Origin: Isoetes taiwanensis
Taxonomy: Eukaryota > Streptophyta > Lycopodiopsida > Isoetales > Isoetaceae
Direction: 5' to 3'
Length of the DNA: 64,000 nt
NCBI GenBank assembly: GCA_021234155.1
Contig: JAJEKV010000006.1
Location: forward strand, 23,873,568-23,937,567
Positions 21,831 to 33,105 of this stretch are shown one piece after another; positions within the stretch are counted from its first letter, which is position 1, and each line of letters begins with the position of its first letter. Under the pieces are notes generated by a model. It did not search any database. It had not been told where the DNA came from and was given only the letters and a program-made list of their open reading frames with translations. Made by a program: the position numbers and the translations under genes.

Positions 21831-24486
21831 AAAGCTGCACATTGGTACTCCATCTAAGACCAATCATAGTATGCTGGAATCATAGTATGCTGGAATTCAT
21901 TTTTACATAAACTTTTCTGATATAAGGTAGGATATATAATATGACCTGAGAAGACACTTGATAACACAAATAAGGAGGATATTGTAGAAAGGACCCCTAT
22001 GAATTCTGAAAATATCATTTACCCCGTGCCAACATCCTTCTTAATGGTAGACTTTCACTAACGGCAAATCTGTGGTTTTAATATGTTATAAACACATACA
22101 CGAGGTGTCCCATCCTAGAGAAACACTTGTTGTGAACATATAATCTGTTCTGCATGTTTTGCAATCTTCTACCAGATCCTCAAGTTTTCTTCTCACAATA
22201 AGTTAATTAGATCTTCAAGCTTTCTTCTCACAATAAGTTAATTGGGCCAGGCGAACATTATTTCCTGCATTTTTTCATGATTATTGCATGAAAATATTTC
22301 TCTAAATGGTTTTACATGTACCACATAGTGTAGTATATATATACTATCTCAAGGGCATGGGTTCCATTTTTTCTCTTTTGAAATGTAATCTTGGACCGTT
22401 CTTTGAAGATAAAGGAAATTTCTGGGTAATATGATGTTGCAAAGAGTGCCAATTTATGTGCATATTGTAAAACATGCAGAAGCGTCTTTAAAAGACTATT
22501 CCAACATGCAAAAGGGTGTTTAAAAGACCATTCCAACATGAATTGCATGAAAGTAGTAAACTACCACCTCATAGACACAAACATGCATATACATGACCTA
22601 GGATTAATAATCATGCCTATCCCATATTCAAACACTATGGTGGAGCTAATTTGACCAAGTTTTTAAGGTGCTAAAATTTGAGGTATATCCATGCCATCAT
22701 CATGTTTTGAAGTCCCCAGTACCCCTTTCGAGATAATTTGCCGTTGTATGTCCATCGAATTTTGAATGTAAGCTAATGAGTATTTGTCAAATTCTATATT
22801 TTGCCAAAAGATAAGTGGGCAATTTTTAGGCATTAGATCTTAGATTTTTTCTAGATTCATAGCAAAGCTCACAAGCCATTTAGGTAATTTTAAGCCCTTG
22901 TTGTTATCAGTGATTATTAATAATTTGAAGCAACTAGAAAAAGTTATAAACGATTTTGTTAGTGGGGTACTACAAAAACATGGGTTTGCCCAATTCAAAA
23001 AGCACGCGACTATATAAAGCCTATGTTTTGTGCTTAGTTACTATTTGTGGAAAGACCTAACCTAAGGCTCTTATACAAGATGTGGTTAATTAAAGAGCCC
23101 TTGCACGCGATTAGGGAGTGCAAGGCAACTATGTATCTTCAATTTACTAGGGAGTGCGGGACAACTATGTATCTTCAATTTCTTAGGTTGTGATATATTG
23201 ATGTTGCACTTATGCATGCCCGATCCACTTCCACTTACCTACTACTCTACTATTATGTGGTGTACCAAGAATTTTTAAATCAATAGTTAGTTAATGGGCA
23301 TTGGCATTCAAGCCTATTTGATTTTTTTATTTGTAGCTTATGCTTGAACTTTTTTTTTGATTCGTTGCTTTATGCACCCTAGTTAAAGAAAGAAAGTAAG
23401 CCATAGAATGAATCTGGTTTAGGGAGCTAAGGAAACTAAAGTAAACCATAGGAAGGAAGGATAAAGCTGGTTTAAAGTGGTGATGTTGTGGTTTGTTATT
23501 GGGTATGAACTTTCACAAATGGCCATCATTTTCCTTTAAACGAGTAATAAATGTCAATGTCCTAGCATTTAACATCGTAGCAGAAACAAAGTAACTATTC
23601 AACATCAGTGACATAGAATATCAGTTTGTACCCAAAAAAACAATAAAAAATCTTGTCCCTCGTGTTATGGATAGTTGCACATCAGTAGAGCCTTTTGAAT
23701 TCCGCATGATAAGTACAATCACCATGATGGCACACCAATGAATGAAACTCCGGCATGTGTCACTTAGTTGGTGTAGCTCTGGCGACATGACATGAGATTT
23801 GGAGGCATTTTTGCAGTTGCTGGTTGATTCTGTTTTTTGTTGGTGGAGTTTCTCGATTGATTATGTTTTTTGTTGTTCTTCTATAGAGTTTCTGAAAAGA
23901 AAATAATAAACAAAATGGCTAAAAAACCAAGAAAATAAACAAATAGCAGATTACTTTGATGCGAAAAATTGCTTGCCTTTCTTCTTCTTAACTTGGATTT
24001 AAAACCTTACAAGCATGTCATTTAACTTGGTCGAAGGGATTTCTTTGATTGAAATTCTAGACTTGCCTTTTGTAGGTGCCGAAGATTTGCATGCAAAGAA
24101 AGTTTAGGATTTAGCTTTTATGTTTGGACATAATCTGGCTAATGCATTAGAGTTTTTTTTTGAGGCCAATTAAGGGCCTTGTAAGAGTATTTTGGAGGGG
24201 GCTGCCACGTAGGATCCCGAACCTATCTTTCCCCCCTCCATACCCAACTTTCACTCTCCCCTAACCTAACTTCCCCCCCTCCAAACCTAACCTCATACCT
24301 AACTTTGCAATCATTATTTCCTAACGACCACAAAATTTGATGATTACATCTAAGATTTTCCCTTTCCCACCATCGAGCTTCAGCGCCATCGAGCTTGCCA
24401 TCGCGCCATCGAGCTTGCCATCGCGCCATCGAGCGCCAACGACCTTGCCATCGCGCCCAAGCATTGTTTAAATTCGAATTATAGCG
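21831..24486. other. No gene seen
   Basis: No supported ORF on either strand. Local features are a pyrimidine-rich block (24225-24300, repeated CCTAACTTC/CCCCCCTCC) and GCCATCGAGCTT repeats at 24370-24430. Confidence 0.5.
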
Positions 24487-24546
24487 GATTCTTGCCAGCA
24501 AATAGAGCGAAATTTTTCAATTTCGCTCTGTTTGTTGGCAAGAATC
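24487..24546. other. Inverted repeat, 27-bp arms
   Basis: GATTCTTGCC-x-GCAAATAGAGCGAAAT-type arms at 24487-24513 and 24520-24546 are complementary with about two mismatches (wobble type) around a TTTTCA loop. It sits directly upstream of the exon that copia 2 later interrupted and may be a promoter-side element or a transposon end. Confidence 0.75.
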
Positions 24547-24664
24547 TTTCTAATTCTAAGCTCCGCTCCGGTACTCGGTCTTTTGCAATGTCAATGGCGA
24601 AGGTATTTGGTTTCCGAGTTGTCATTGCATTTCTTTGAGTGTTCTTGTTTTCTAATACTTCTGT

Positions 24665-24784
24665 TTCAAGATCAAACTAATTCCGAGGGTCAATTTAGAG
24701 TGCAAGTGCCAAAAGGATGCCTGCCTTACAGGAATAAGTTGACTTGGAAACAACCAATAGATGAAGATGCATTGCGAGCTTCTG
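24665..24784 (+). pseudogene. Transposase-like gene, part 1 (left of copia 2)
   Basis: An exon-like frame begins after a possible acceptor CTGTTTCAAG (about 24670) and reads DQTNSEGQFRVQVPKGCLPY, then a TWKQPIDEDALRAS segment up to the copia 2 insertion at 24785. With one copy of the 5-bp target duplication removed, the same frame continues at 30288 without a shift (ALRAS then GAMNIDLW), so this is the left half of an exon disrupted by insertion. The function is unknown. The continuing protein has Cys-rich and transposase-like features. A short upstream exon MSMAK with a GTATTTGG donor at about 24600 is possible but unproven. Confidence 0.55.
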
Positions 24785-25408
24785 TGTTAAATTTAGGTTT
24801 GAATCATCACATATTCTGAAGACAAACAATTCATTGAAGTTGTACATACAATGTACATAAGGTATACAGGGGATTATTCAGAGAATGGCTAGCCCTAATA
24901 TGCAGTACAGTGAAAATAACATGTTATGGAGCTTATAATGGTTCTTATGATGGTCTTAGCACCATATTTGAAAAGGTTAAGGTTATTCACATTCAATGGT
25001 TGGGATTATCCCATTTGTATAGTTCTTGGGGCCCGATACAATGGAGGGAAACTCCATATGAATAGGAGCTCGGCTAGGCGGCCGGATCCGATGCCATAAC
25101 CGCCGAGACTCATAGTATAAAAGATTGAAGAGGCCGGTTTATGAATTGGACTGGTCAGGAGTTAAACCCAAGGAGGAATTTCTGCATGTTTCGGAGCTGT
25201 GTGATTGCATTGCCATCGGGTCAAACTTGAGTCAATCCCATTTCTACAGTAACTTTTTGCTACAGTAATCCTAAGGTTTATTGCAATATTGTTCCTAGCA
25301 AATACATTACCTTAGGAATTGTAATATTGTGATCATTGTCTTGGTGTAATTCATAAATTCATCAAGCAATTGTGATATAGATTGAGAGAAGATTCTCTAT
25401 TTCTAACA
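24785..25408 (+). repeat. Copia 2 5' LTR
   Basis: Bounds are set by TG...CA ends, the target duplication on the left and the primer-binding site on the right. TATAAAAG at 25116-25123 is a plausible TATA box. Confidence 0.97.
25116..25123 (+). promoter_or_regulatory. TATA box in the copia 2 5' LTR
   Basis: TATAAAAG, conserved at 29990-29997 in the 3' LTR. It lies about 290 bp before the LTR end, compatible with transcription starting inside the LTR. Confidence 0.6.
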
Positions 25409-25409
25409 T

Positions 25410-25421
25410 TGGTATCAGAGC
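25410..25421 (+). other. Copia 2 primer-binding site
   Basis: TGGTATCAGAGC, the exact plant copia site complementary to initiator tRNA-Met, one base after the LTR. Confidence 0.95.
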
Positions 25422-25467
25422 AAGTTAATCCTGCTGAACCTTGTGTTATTTCTTTTGCTCTCTAAGT

Positions 25468-27279
25468 ATGTCCAGCAGATTTGGAGCTAGTCTCTTAAGC
25501 ACTGTGGAGGTCTACAAGGGTGGACCAGGTTTCTAGGTGTGGAAGGATGCTGTGAAACACATTTTGGAAGTTGAGGACCTCTGGGATTTTGTTGATCCAG
25601 ATGGAGGCACAAATGTCAACATGAACACCATTACCAGGTCTGTTTCTGAGGGATCTGTTAACATGAGAGAAAATGCAGGTCGTGGAGCAACAACTGCAGA
25701 AGGAACAGCTGGTGGCAGTCATGTGGGAACTGGGAGGTCCTTATACTCAAAGGTTAAGGAGGCTCAAGGCATAATTACCTGCAAGGTAAGTCCTACCATT
25801 AGGCTTAAGTTGAGAAATTTAAGTCCTAAGCAGATGTGGAGTTTTTTATTAAAACATTATGAAGAAAAGACTTCATCCCAAATTGATTTGCTTGAAAATG
25901 AATTAAGGGGACTGAAACTAAAGGAGGAAGAAGATGTGTCAGATTTCTTTAATCAATTTGATAACATAATAGCTGACTTAGCTGGTGCTGGAGTCAATGT
26001 CAGTGAAAGAAGCCAAGTTCTCCAAATATCTAGGGCAGTTAGTGAAAATGAAAATCTGTCTCTATTTATTAGAAACATGAGCAAATCTAGGGAAGAAGCA
26101 GAGAATATTCTGAGAACAGAATTCGAGCAGAAAAAGATCATAAGAGAAAGAGAAGAATCTCCTGAAATTCTGTTTGCTGGAAAAAAGAAAGTTACATGTT
26201 ACAATTGCCATGAAACAGGGCATTTCAAGAGTGAATGCCCAAAATTAAAAAGGGAATTTAACTATTATACTTGTGGGGGAAAAGGGCATGTTGCAGCTAA
26301 GTGCCCTACTCCAAAGGATCATGGTAAGGGGAACAATAAAGGGTCCACTAGCAGAGGAGGAAGAACCAGCTCTGGAAGGGGTCGTGGCAGAAAACCAACT
26401 GGTACCTTTGTGGCAAGAGAGCAAGAAGACAAGGAAAAATCTGATGTTGATGATGAGGCAAGCCTTGCATTTAATATTGTTGAGCAAAATCAGCCTGCTA
26501 ATAAATCTGAAACTCTTGTAGTTGATAGTGGAGCTGAAAGATCAGTAGTCCAATCTACTGATTTGCTAAAAAATGTCTCAACCTCTCATTCTAGAAGAAT
26601 CCAAGTTGGAAATGGAGATACTCAAGAAATTGAAGGAAGGGGACTTTTGCAGCTTTTAGATCTTAATGGAAAAATAGTAGATATTGAGAATGTATTGTGT
26701 GTTCCCACAATCATTAAAAACCTCATTTCTGTAAGCCAGTTGGTGGATTTAGGCTATAAGGTCAACTTTGACTCAAAAGGTTGTAACATCTTTTTTGATA
26801 ATATATTGAAGTTCCATGCAAAACGTGTTGGCAATCTTTTCCAAATGAAAGCTTTGGGACATGACAGCATTAACACTGTTAATATTCCAGAAATTGAAAT
26901 CTGGCATGACAGGCTGGCCCATACTCATTGCAACAATTTGAAATACTTAGCCAAAAAGGGATGGCTAAATTGTAAAGATATCAAATCAGAAAACTTCAAG
27001 TGTGAGGGATGCATACTTGGGAAAACAAACAGGTTACCATTCAAACAATCCAAAACAAGAGCAAAGGGTGTTCTTGATCTGGTACACACTGACCTATGTG
27101 GGCCATTAAATGTCAAAGGAAGGACGAATAAAAGATATTTCATATCTTTTATTGATGACTTCAGTAGGAAGTGCAAAGTCTACTGCTTAGAAAGAAAGTC
27201 TCAAGCATTAAATGCTTTCAAACAATATGTTCATGAAATGGAAAGAGAATCGAGGAGAAACCGTGTATCAGTCCGATAG
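25468..27279 (+). pseudogene. Copia 2 gag, protease and integrase N-terminal part
   Basis: An ATG at 25468 begins MSSRFGASLLSTVEVY. An in-frame TAG at 25534 precedes VWKDAVKHILEVEDLWDFVD, so one nonsense codon blocks gag. Then follow a capsid with IDLLENELRGLKLKEEEDVS, a CCHC knuckle CYNCHETGHFKSEC, a second knuckle YTCGGKGHVAAKC whose first Cys is Tyr, an RGGRTSSGRGRGR stretch, the protease site LVVDSGAERSVV, a pre-integrase domain with HDRLAHTHCNNL and CEGCILGKTNRLPF, and the integrase start HTDLCGPLNV...YFISFIDDFSRKCKVY. The frame is lost near 27250 and ends at TAG 27277-27279. The second zinc knuckle is probably dead. Confidence 0.92.
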
Positions 27280-27814
27280 AGGAGGGGAGTACCTCTCAGC
27301 CAAATTCAGACTTTTTTGCATCACTCATGGAATTAGAAGGCAACTAACCTGCAGGTACAGTCCCCAGCAAAATGGAGTAGCTGAAAGGAAAAACAGGACC
27401 ATTATGGATGCTGTGAGATCAATGATCAAGAGGAGTGGCTTGCCAAATAACCTGTGGGAGGAAGCTTTGAAGGCTGCAATAATGATTCAGAACAAATTGC
27501 CATCATCGAGCATTAAAGGTAACATACCTGATTTGCTATGGTCTAATGATAATGCTAGCATAGATTATGATTTCTTTAAAGCATATGGATGTTTAACATA
27601 TGTACATGTACCAAAAGAATTAAGGCAGAAATTAGATGATAAGGCAAGCATTGGCTACCTTGTGGGTTATGATGAAGAATCAAAAGGGTATAGAGTGTTT
27701 GTGCCAGAAAGCAAAACAATAGTTATTAGCAGAGATACTTTGTTTGATGAACAGGTGTTCTACAAAGATAGGCATAAAAGGAAAGCAGACTTTGACAAAA
27801 AAAGACAAGGTTGA
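27240..27814 (+). pseudogene. Copia 2 integrase, C-terminal part
   Basis: It continues the integrase in a different frame: VYQSDRGGEYLSAKFRLFC carries the second catalytic Asp and PQQNGVAERKNRTIMDAVRS the third acidic residue (Glu), then LWEEALKAAIMIQNKLPS and the C-terminal GYLVGYDEESKGYRVF and VISRDTLFDEQ. A short A-rich run (GACAAAAAAAGACAAGG near 27795) shifts the frame again, and this frame ends at TGA 27812-27814. Both shifts are single-site indels, consistent with decay after a recent insertion. Confidence 0.9.
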
Positions 27815-28859
27815 AACTAAGATACAACAAGCAATAGATTTAGACTCAGATCAGGAAGAAGAAAACATGGCAGCAGAACCAAATGGTGACACAACCACGG
27901 AAAATAATGAGGCAGCAAACATTGAAAACAACACTATACCATTAGGAGTCACCAGCAAAAGAAGAACTCAAGTAGAGAAGCTGATGGAAAATGTACATGA
28001 AAATGCTGATCATTATGGTAGAAATGAATTGGGAAGAAGCAGGAGATTAGAAAAGCAACATATTGAATATGAACAAGTTATGGCAATACTTGAAAATGTT
28101 CCAATACCACAGTCTTATGAGGAAGCAATTGAGAGTGAGCATAAGGAACAGTGGATTAAAGCCATGAAGGATGAGTTAGATTCTTTTGAGAAAACTCAGA
28201 CATATGACCTAGTTGATTACCCTACCAGGGAAAATGTTGTAGGGTGCAAATGGTTGTTTAAAATTAAGGAAAATTCAGATGGCAGCAGGAAATACAAGGC
28301 AAGACTTGTGGCAAAAGGATACACTCAAAAACAGGGCCTGGATTTTGATGAAACGTACTCTCCTATTGTGAAATTAACCAGCATTAGAACATTGCTTGCA
28401 ATAGCAAATGCACAAGATCTTGAGCTACATCACATGGATGTAAAAACAGCCTTTCTTAATGCTAAACTGGAGGAAAAAGTTTTTATGGAACAAGCTCCAG
28501 GATTTGAGCAACAAATCAATAAAGTTTGGAGACTAAATAGAGCTGTGTACGGCCTGAAACAGTCTCAAAGGGAGTGGTATGTATGCATGGATAATTTTCT
28601 TAAGGAACAAGGGTTTGAGAAACTCAAAAATGATGGCAACCTCTATAGGTACAAACAAGCAAAAAACTTTTGCATTATAGCCTTGTATGTTGATGACTGC
28701 ATTATGGCAGCAAATCACACAAGAGTATTGAATCATTGTAAAGGGATCTTAAGTTCAAGATTTGAAATGTCAGGGGAACTAAGACACTTTTTGGGCATAG
28801 AAGTATGCAGAAACAGAGACCAAAAGATACTGAAACTGCAGCAATCCAAACATATATAA
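27800..28859 (+). pseudogene. Copia 2 reverse transcriptase
   Basis: An acidic spacer (SDQEEENMAAEPNGD) leads into the RT_Ty1 domain: WIKAMKDELDSFEKTQTYDL, YKARLVAKGYTQKQGLDFDE, motif A HHMDVKTAFLNAKLEE, motif B VYGLKQSQREWY and motif C LYVDDCIMAAN. All catalytic aspartates are in place. The frame is closed by TAA at 28857-28859 in the LQQSKHI segment and resumes in the same frame at once with NMLKRFNLVDA, so a single nonsense codon separates RT from RNase H. Confidence 0.93.
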
Positions 28860-29642
28860 AACATGCTTAAAAGGTTCAACCTTGTTGATGCACATCCAGC
28901 AAAATGCCCTGCAGTACCAGGACATAGATTGACAGAAGAAAAAGAACTCACTGAAAGAGACATCAAAGAAATGGAGAATGTCCCATATAGATCTTTAATA
29001 GGGTGTTTGCTATATCTGGCAAACAACACAAGGCCAGATATCTCTTATATTGTAAACATTTTGAGCAGGAGATGCCATAATCCGACCAAAGACCATTGGA
29101 TTGCAGGTAAAAGGGTTTTAAAGTATCTTAAAGGGACAAAAACACATGGAATAACATTCAATTCAGATAATCTTCAGTTATGTGCATATAGTGATGCTGA
29201 TTGGGGAGGGGACTTGTCAAACAGGAAATCCACATCTGGATTTGTTGTATTCTTAGGTGGAGGTGCCATTAATTGGAAAAGCAAAAAGCAGAATGCAATT
29301 GCCATGTCTTCAGCAGAAGCTGAGTACACAGCCTCATCTTTAGTTGCCAAAGAGATATGCTGGTTGAGAAGATTGCTAGAAGAATTAAATTGCAAACAAG
29401 CAGGTCCAACTCAAATTTTTACTGACAGCCAGAGCTGCATAGCAATTGTGAAAAATCCAGTTCACCATGATAGAATTAAGCATATTGAATTAAACATCCA
29501 CTTCATTCGAGATCTGGCTAGCAAACAGTATATTGAGATGGTATACATTAACACAGCAAAGCAGGTTGCAGATGTCTTCACCAAAGCTCTTCCTGAAGCT
29601 AAGTTTAAACAGTTTAAAGTTGACATGCAAGTTACAGAATAA
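28860..29642 (+). pseudogene. Copia 2 RT end and RNase H
   Basis: In frame with the RT, after the nonsense codon: PYRSLIGCLLYLANNTRPDI, SRRCHNPTKDHWIAGKRVLK, then RNase H motifs CAYSDADWGGDLSNRKSTSG, WKSKKQNAIAMSSAEAEYTA, IFTDSQSCIAI and HIELNIHFIRDL. It ends QVTE plus TAA at 29640-29642, 16 bp before the 3' LTR. The RNase H catalytic D, E and D are present. Without the upstream TAA this part would be intact. Confidence 0.93.
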
Positions 29643-29658
29643 TGTGATGAAGGAGGAA

Positions 29659-30282
29659 TGTTGAATTTTGGTTTGAATCATCACATATTCTGAAGACAAA
29701 CAATTCATTGAAGTTGTACATACAGTGTACATAAGGTATACAGGGGATTATTCAGAGAATGGCTAGCCCTAATATGCAGTACAGTGAAAATAACATGTTA
29801 TGCAGCTTATAATGGTTCTTATGATGGTATTAGCACCATATTTGAAAAGGTTAAGGTTATTCACATTCAATGGTTGGGATTATCCCATTTGTATAGTTCT
29901 TGGGGCCCGATACAATGGAGGGAAACTCCATATGAATAGGAGCTCGGCTAGGCGGCCGGATCCGATGCCATAACCGCCGAGACTCACAGTATAAAAGATT
30001 GAAGAGGCCGGTTTATGAATTGGACTGGTCAGGAGTTAAACCCAAGGAGGAATTTCTGCATGTTTCGGAGCTGTGTGATTGCATTGCCATCGGGTCAAAC
30101 TTGAGTCAATCCCATTTCTACAGTAACTTTTTGCTACAGTAATCCTAAGGTTTATTGCAATATTGTTCCTAGCAAATACATTACCTTAGGAATTGTAATA
30201 TTGTGATCATTGTCTTGGTGTAATTCATAAATTCATCAAGCAATTGTGATATAGATTGAGAGAAGATTCTCTATTTCTAACA
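29659..30282 (+). repeat. Copia 2 3' LTR
   Basis: Identical in length to the 5' LTR. Differences seen: two near the start (TTGAATTTT versus TTAAATTTA), ACAGTG/ACAATG, ATGCAG/ATGGAG, GGTATTA/GGTCTTA and CACAGT/CATAGT. Confidence 0.97.
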
Positions 30283-30287
30283 TTCTG

Positions 30288-32045
30288 GAGCCATGAATAT
30301 AGACCTCTGGGCTAAAGGGCAACTGTATCCTTGTGATCCTTTCACTCGAGCCCATCCAAACTTCCACTCTGCATCTGGTCTTATTGAATTTGCTTGTAAG
30401 GGACAGCAAGGGTTACTAGGTTACTGTAATAATTTGGTTAATGGTAATACTGATCCACATTTGCGTGCCATGTATAACCACTTGTATGGATTCAATTGCA
30501 AAGTTTTATCAGATGTTAATCAGCTCCAACAGGCGAACTACTTGTTGTCTCAACAATGCTGCAAGCTCAATGAATTGGAGGTAGAAAATCAAAAAATTGG
30601 TGACGGAGATGAAATCACTGCAGCAAGGAATGAAGAGGGTTGCGCAAGAAAATGATTCCCTCCACAAGCGAGTCAAACGAATGAAAACAACTCCACTGGG
30701 GAAACCTGAAGCCCATAATGGGGGTGGAGGCTTAAAAAAAAAGGTCATGGCTATTAAAAAGTTTGTTGATCCAAATCTTGCACAAGAAAATAAGAGAAAA
30801 CCTGTTAATATTGCCCGTTTATTAAAGAAATTAGTTACTAAAGATGATGTATTGAGAATGTTAAAGCTTCCTGGCAGCATTCAACTTAGGAAAAGGTCTG
30901 TAGTACGACCAATCTAACCGCGAGGGAATTGGGAACAAATCAAACCTGAGAATCGGTCAAGAACCGTGGTGATCGATGTCGGAATAAGTAGGCAAACTTA
31001 TATTGCTTTGTTCAGATGCTTGCAGGATGGCCTTAAACAACAAGGCATTACCAAAAGTATTCTACTACCAAGGATGACTAGTGTGAGGATTTGTAGGCCA
31101 TCGAAAAACGTATTTAAGTGCAAGAGCTTCTTGGTGATATGTATCGGTGACCAGCGCATGTCAATTTGGATACATTGCCATCTTATACCAAAGGTAAGAA
31201 GAAGTCAAAGTTTGGTGATACTTTCTGCCCTAAGGAAAATAACAATTGCTTGATAGACTTAAGTAGAATGCTTCAGCTTTTGGTTCGATTTTATGATATG
31301 AAGGTAGAAGAGTGCACTGGCAAACTAAGAATTGTTTTGAAGCTGGATGAAATGGAATTGGTGAAAGGCGAGAAGTACGAGAGGGTTTCACGAGTCTAAT
31401 GAACGAGCTTTGAATCTGGGGAATGAAGAGTCAAATCTAGAGGGTAAGTTTTTCGTCGGTCCCGAAGATCACATTTGGTGGGTTGGTTTATTTCGGTACC
31501 GTGAGGAAAATCACAAAGATATCTTGAAATGGGTTTTTGATCAAACACCCATCCCCGCAATGATTGCCTCTCATGGGATCGGAGAAAAACTTGCAGTTCC
31601 TGGATATGGTGAGTACGAGATTGAATGGCATCTTGCTGCAGATTTGAAGACAATAAAATGCATGTACAGAATGAAGCATGGTGCTGGTAAAACTACTCAT
31701 GCTTGTCCTTACTGTCTCTATGTGAGAAGAGATTCAACTGGGTTGGACAAGAGTACATTAGACTGTGTCCAGAATGAGCCACCAAATAGAGAAGAGAAGG
31801 ACATAATCTTGATGCCAATTCTGCCGATTCCGTTAAAAAGAGTACACATATGCACCCTTCATGCTTTTTTAAGAATCATAGACAAGATGGTTTACACGAG
31901 TATCATGTTTGCTTGGAGTAAATCACCCCAAAGCTCTAGGGAAACTGCCATGCATGAGGTTGAAAAGGTGCTATCTAATGTGGGACTTCATGGTGGGCAC
32001 TACAAAATACTTCAAGATCCAAAGGTATCCGGCAAGGTTCCCTGA
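30288..32045 (+). pseudogene. Transposase-like gene, part 2 (right of copia 2)
   Basis: After the target duplication the interrupted frame resumes: WAKGQLYPCDPFTRAHPNFH, then a coiled-coil-like LQQANYLLSQQCCKLNELEV. An A6 run near 30590 shifts the frame; the next frame (30597-30917) has QQGMKRVAQENDSLHKRVKR and LARLLKKLV-type helices. Broken pieces follow (SRQTYIALFRCLQDGLKQQG, then VLKLDEMELVKGEKYERVSR). The best frame is 31410-32045 (211 codons): HIWWVGLFRYREENHKDILK, PAMIASHGIGEKLAVPGYGE, WHLAADLKTIKCMY, HACPYCLYVRRD and VHICTLHAFLRIIDKM. The acidic DLK followed by CPYC and a histidine-rich LHAFLR recalls transposase-derived proteins of animals and algae, but I cannot name the family. A source element rather than a host gene is likely. 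Confidence 0.5.
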
Positions 32046-32280
32046 AACCCAGTATAGGTGATCCAAAGGCTAAGAGGTTTTTGCCTCCCGTCATGTATGC
32101 AATGCCTCTTATATGAGTTATAAATTCTGTTACTAGAATATTTCAGACATCCGCTAGTTATAAGGATGTAACCATAAGTGATGTGATCCATCTATCTACT
32201 GCACATTTTCAATTTGGAAAGCTCTTGGCCATTTTCCATACATGTAGATTCTAAATTCAGATAAGCATTCTCTTCTGCAT

Positions 32281-32512
32281 GTGCGAAATAGGCACCCCGG
32301 CACGTTGTATGAGTAAAATTGTTGAACGTATCCACGGTGCGAAAATGGCCCCCACACAGCATATGGAACAGTCTATTTCGCACTGTAGTCATGGTGCAAA
32401 ATTGCACCCTCCAAAAAGTTAGGAACTATTACTTTCGCACCGTGACGACGGTGCGAAATAGACCTTCCCACAGAATGTGGAATAGTTATTTTCGCACCGT
32501 GCCCGTGGTCAA
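32281..32512. repeat. Hairpin-repeat cluster 1 (family A, TTTCGCACCG)
   Basis: Four or five copies of the imperfect palindrome TTTCGCACCG-(5-6 bp)-CGGTGCGAAA with about 30 bp of spacer that itself resembles (A/C)CACA-ATGTGGAA. The best copy is at 32432-32459. The last half-unit ends GTGGTCAACACTAGT at 32517. The same family is at 37.6 and 39.5 kb. Confidence 0.85.
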
Positions 32513-32667
32513 CACTAGTAAATGAATACACAGCCTCAATAAATAGAATAGCAAATAAATACAGAACTTCAGCTTATATAAGACAAAGAACTAAAATGTA
32601 AGCATAAAGAGAGAAAAATATTAAAACACTCATATATTAATAACCGAAAAAGGGTTATAAACGGCTC

Positions 32668-33105
32668 CTAAGAGAGGCATCCACGGAAATATCTAGCTAA
32701 GGCATAGTCCCTGTCCTGCACAGTAACACGTTCTCTGTGCACACAACAGCGGAGACTGTCCTCGAAGAGGCTAACTAGATGAGCCTCTGCTTCCTCTTGC
32801 AGTATATCCAAGGCCTCTGCTTAGATTCTGTTCACCTCCTCCTCCACCATCGGGACATAATCTGGTGCTCTCTCTCTCCTCTTCTTCCTTGATTTCTTCC
32901 TCCTCTCAATGATGGCCTGCATTTCGTACCTCACCATCCTAGCGAAGACAAACTTGGGAATCAGAGGCTGGGTGCGTGCCTGCCAGTACCTAATCTTCTG
33001 TAAAGCCTGGATGCCAGGAGGAGCACCCTTTACCTTCTCAGGGACATCATATCTAATACTGGGCTCCCCTTCCTTCCCACTTACGCTTATTCCCATGCAA
33101 TGCAT
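32668..33105 (-). pseudogene. Histone H3-like fold, divergent, with one nonsense codon
   Basis: Read leftward from an ATG at 33105. The first 94 codons contain the H3 alpha-N/alpha-1 pattern GIQALQKIRYWQARTQPLIP followed by KFVFARMVRYEM (compare the canonical PG-x-ALREIR...T-LLI-K-PF-RLVRE layout). A basic insert follows (KKSRKKRRERAPDYVPM), longer than loop 1 of H3. TAA at 32821-32823 interrupts, and the same frame continues AEALDILQEEAEAHLVSLFE, DSLRCCVHRERVTVQD and YALARYFRG, an excellent match in order to H3 alpha-2, loop 2 and alpha-3. It ends at TAG 32668-32670. AEAL at the start of alpha-2 and a long loop 1 are also traits of CENH3. Upstream, a Q/D/H-rich stretch (33250-33360) lies in an overlapping frame, and the CACTA element at 33474 cuts the locus. 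Confidence 0.7.

Larger units (their letters stand above)
24785..30282 (+). mobile_element. Ty1/copia retrotransposon 2, structurally complete
   Basis: LTRs of 624 bp each (24785-25408 and 29659-30282) start TGTT and end AACA. I count about six substitutions and no length difference, roughly 99% identity. The 5-bp target duplication TTCTG flanks it exactly (24780-24784 and 30283-30287). The primer-binding site TGGTATCAGAGC lies at 25410 and a purine tract GAAGGAGGAA precedes the 3' LTR. The internal region encodes gag, protease, integrase, RT and RNase H in copia order with four lesions: TAG at 25534, frameshifts near 27250 and 27795, and TAA at 28857. It is a young but no longer autonomous copy. 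Confidence 0.97.
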
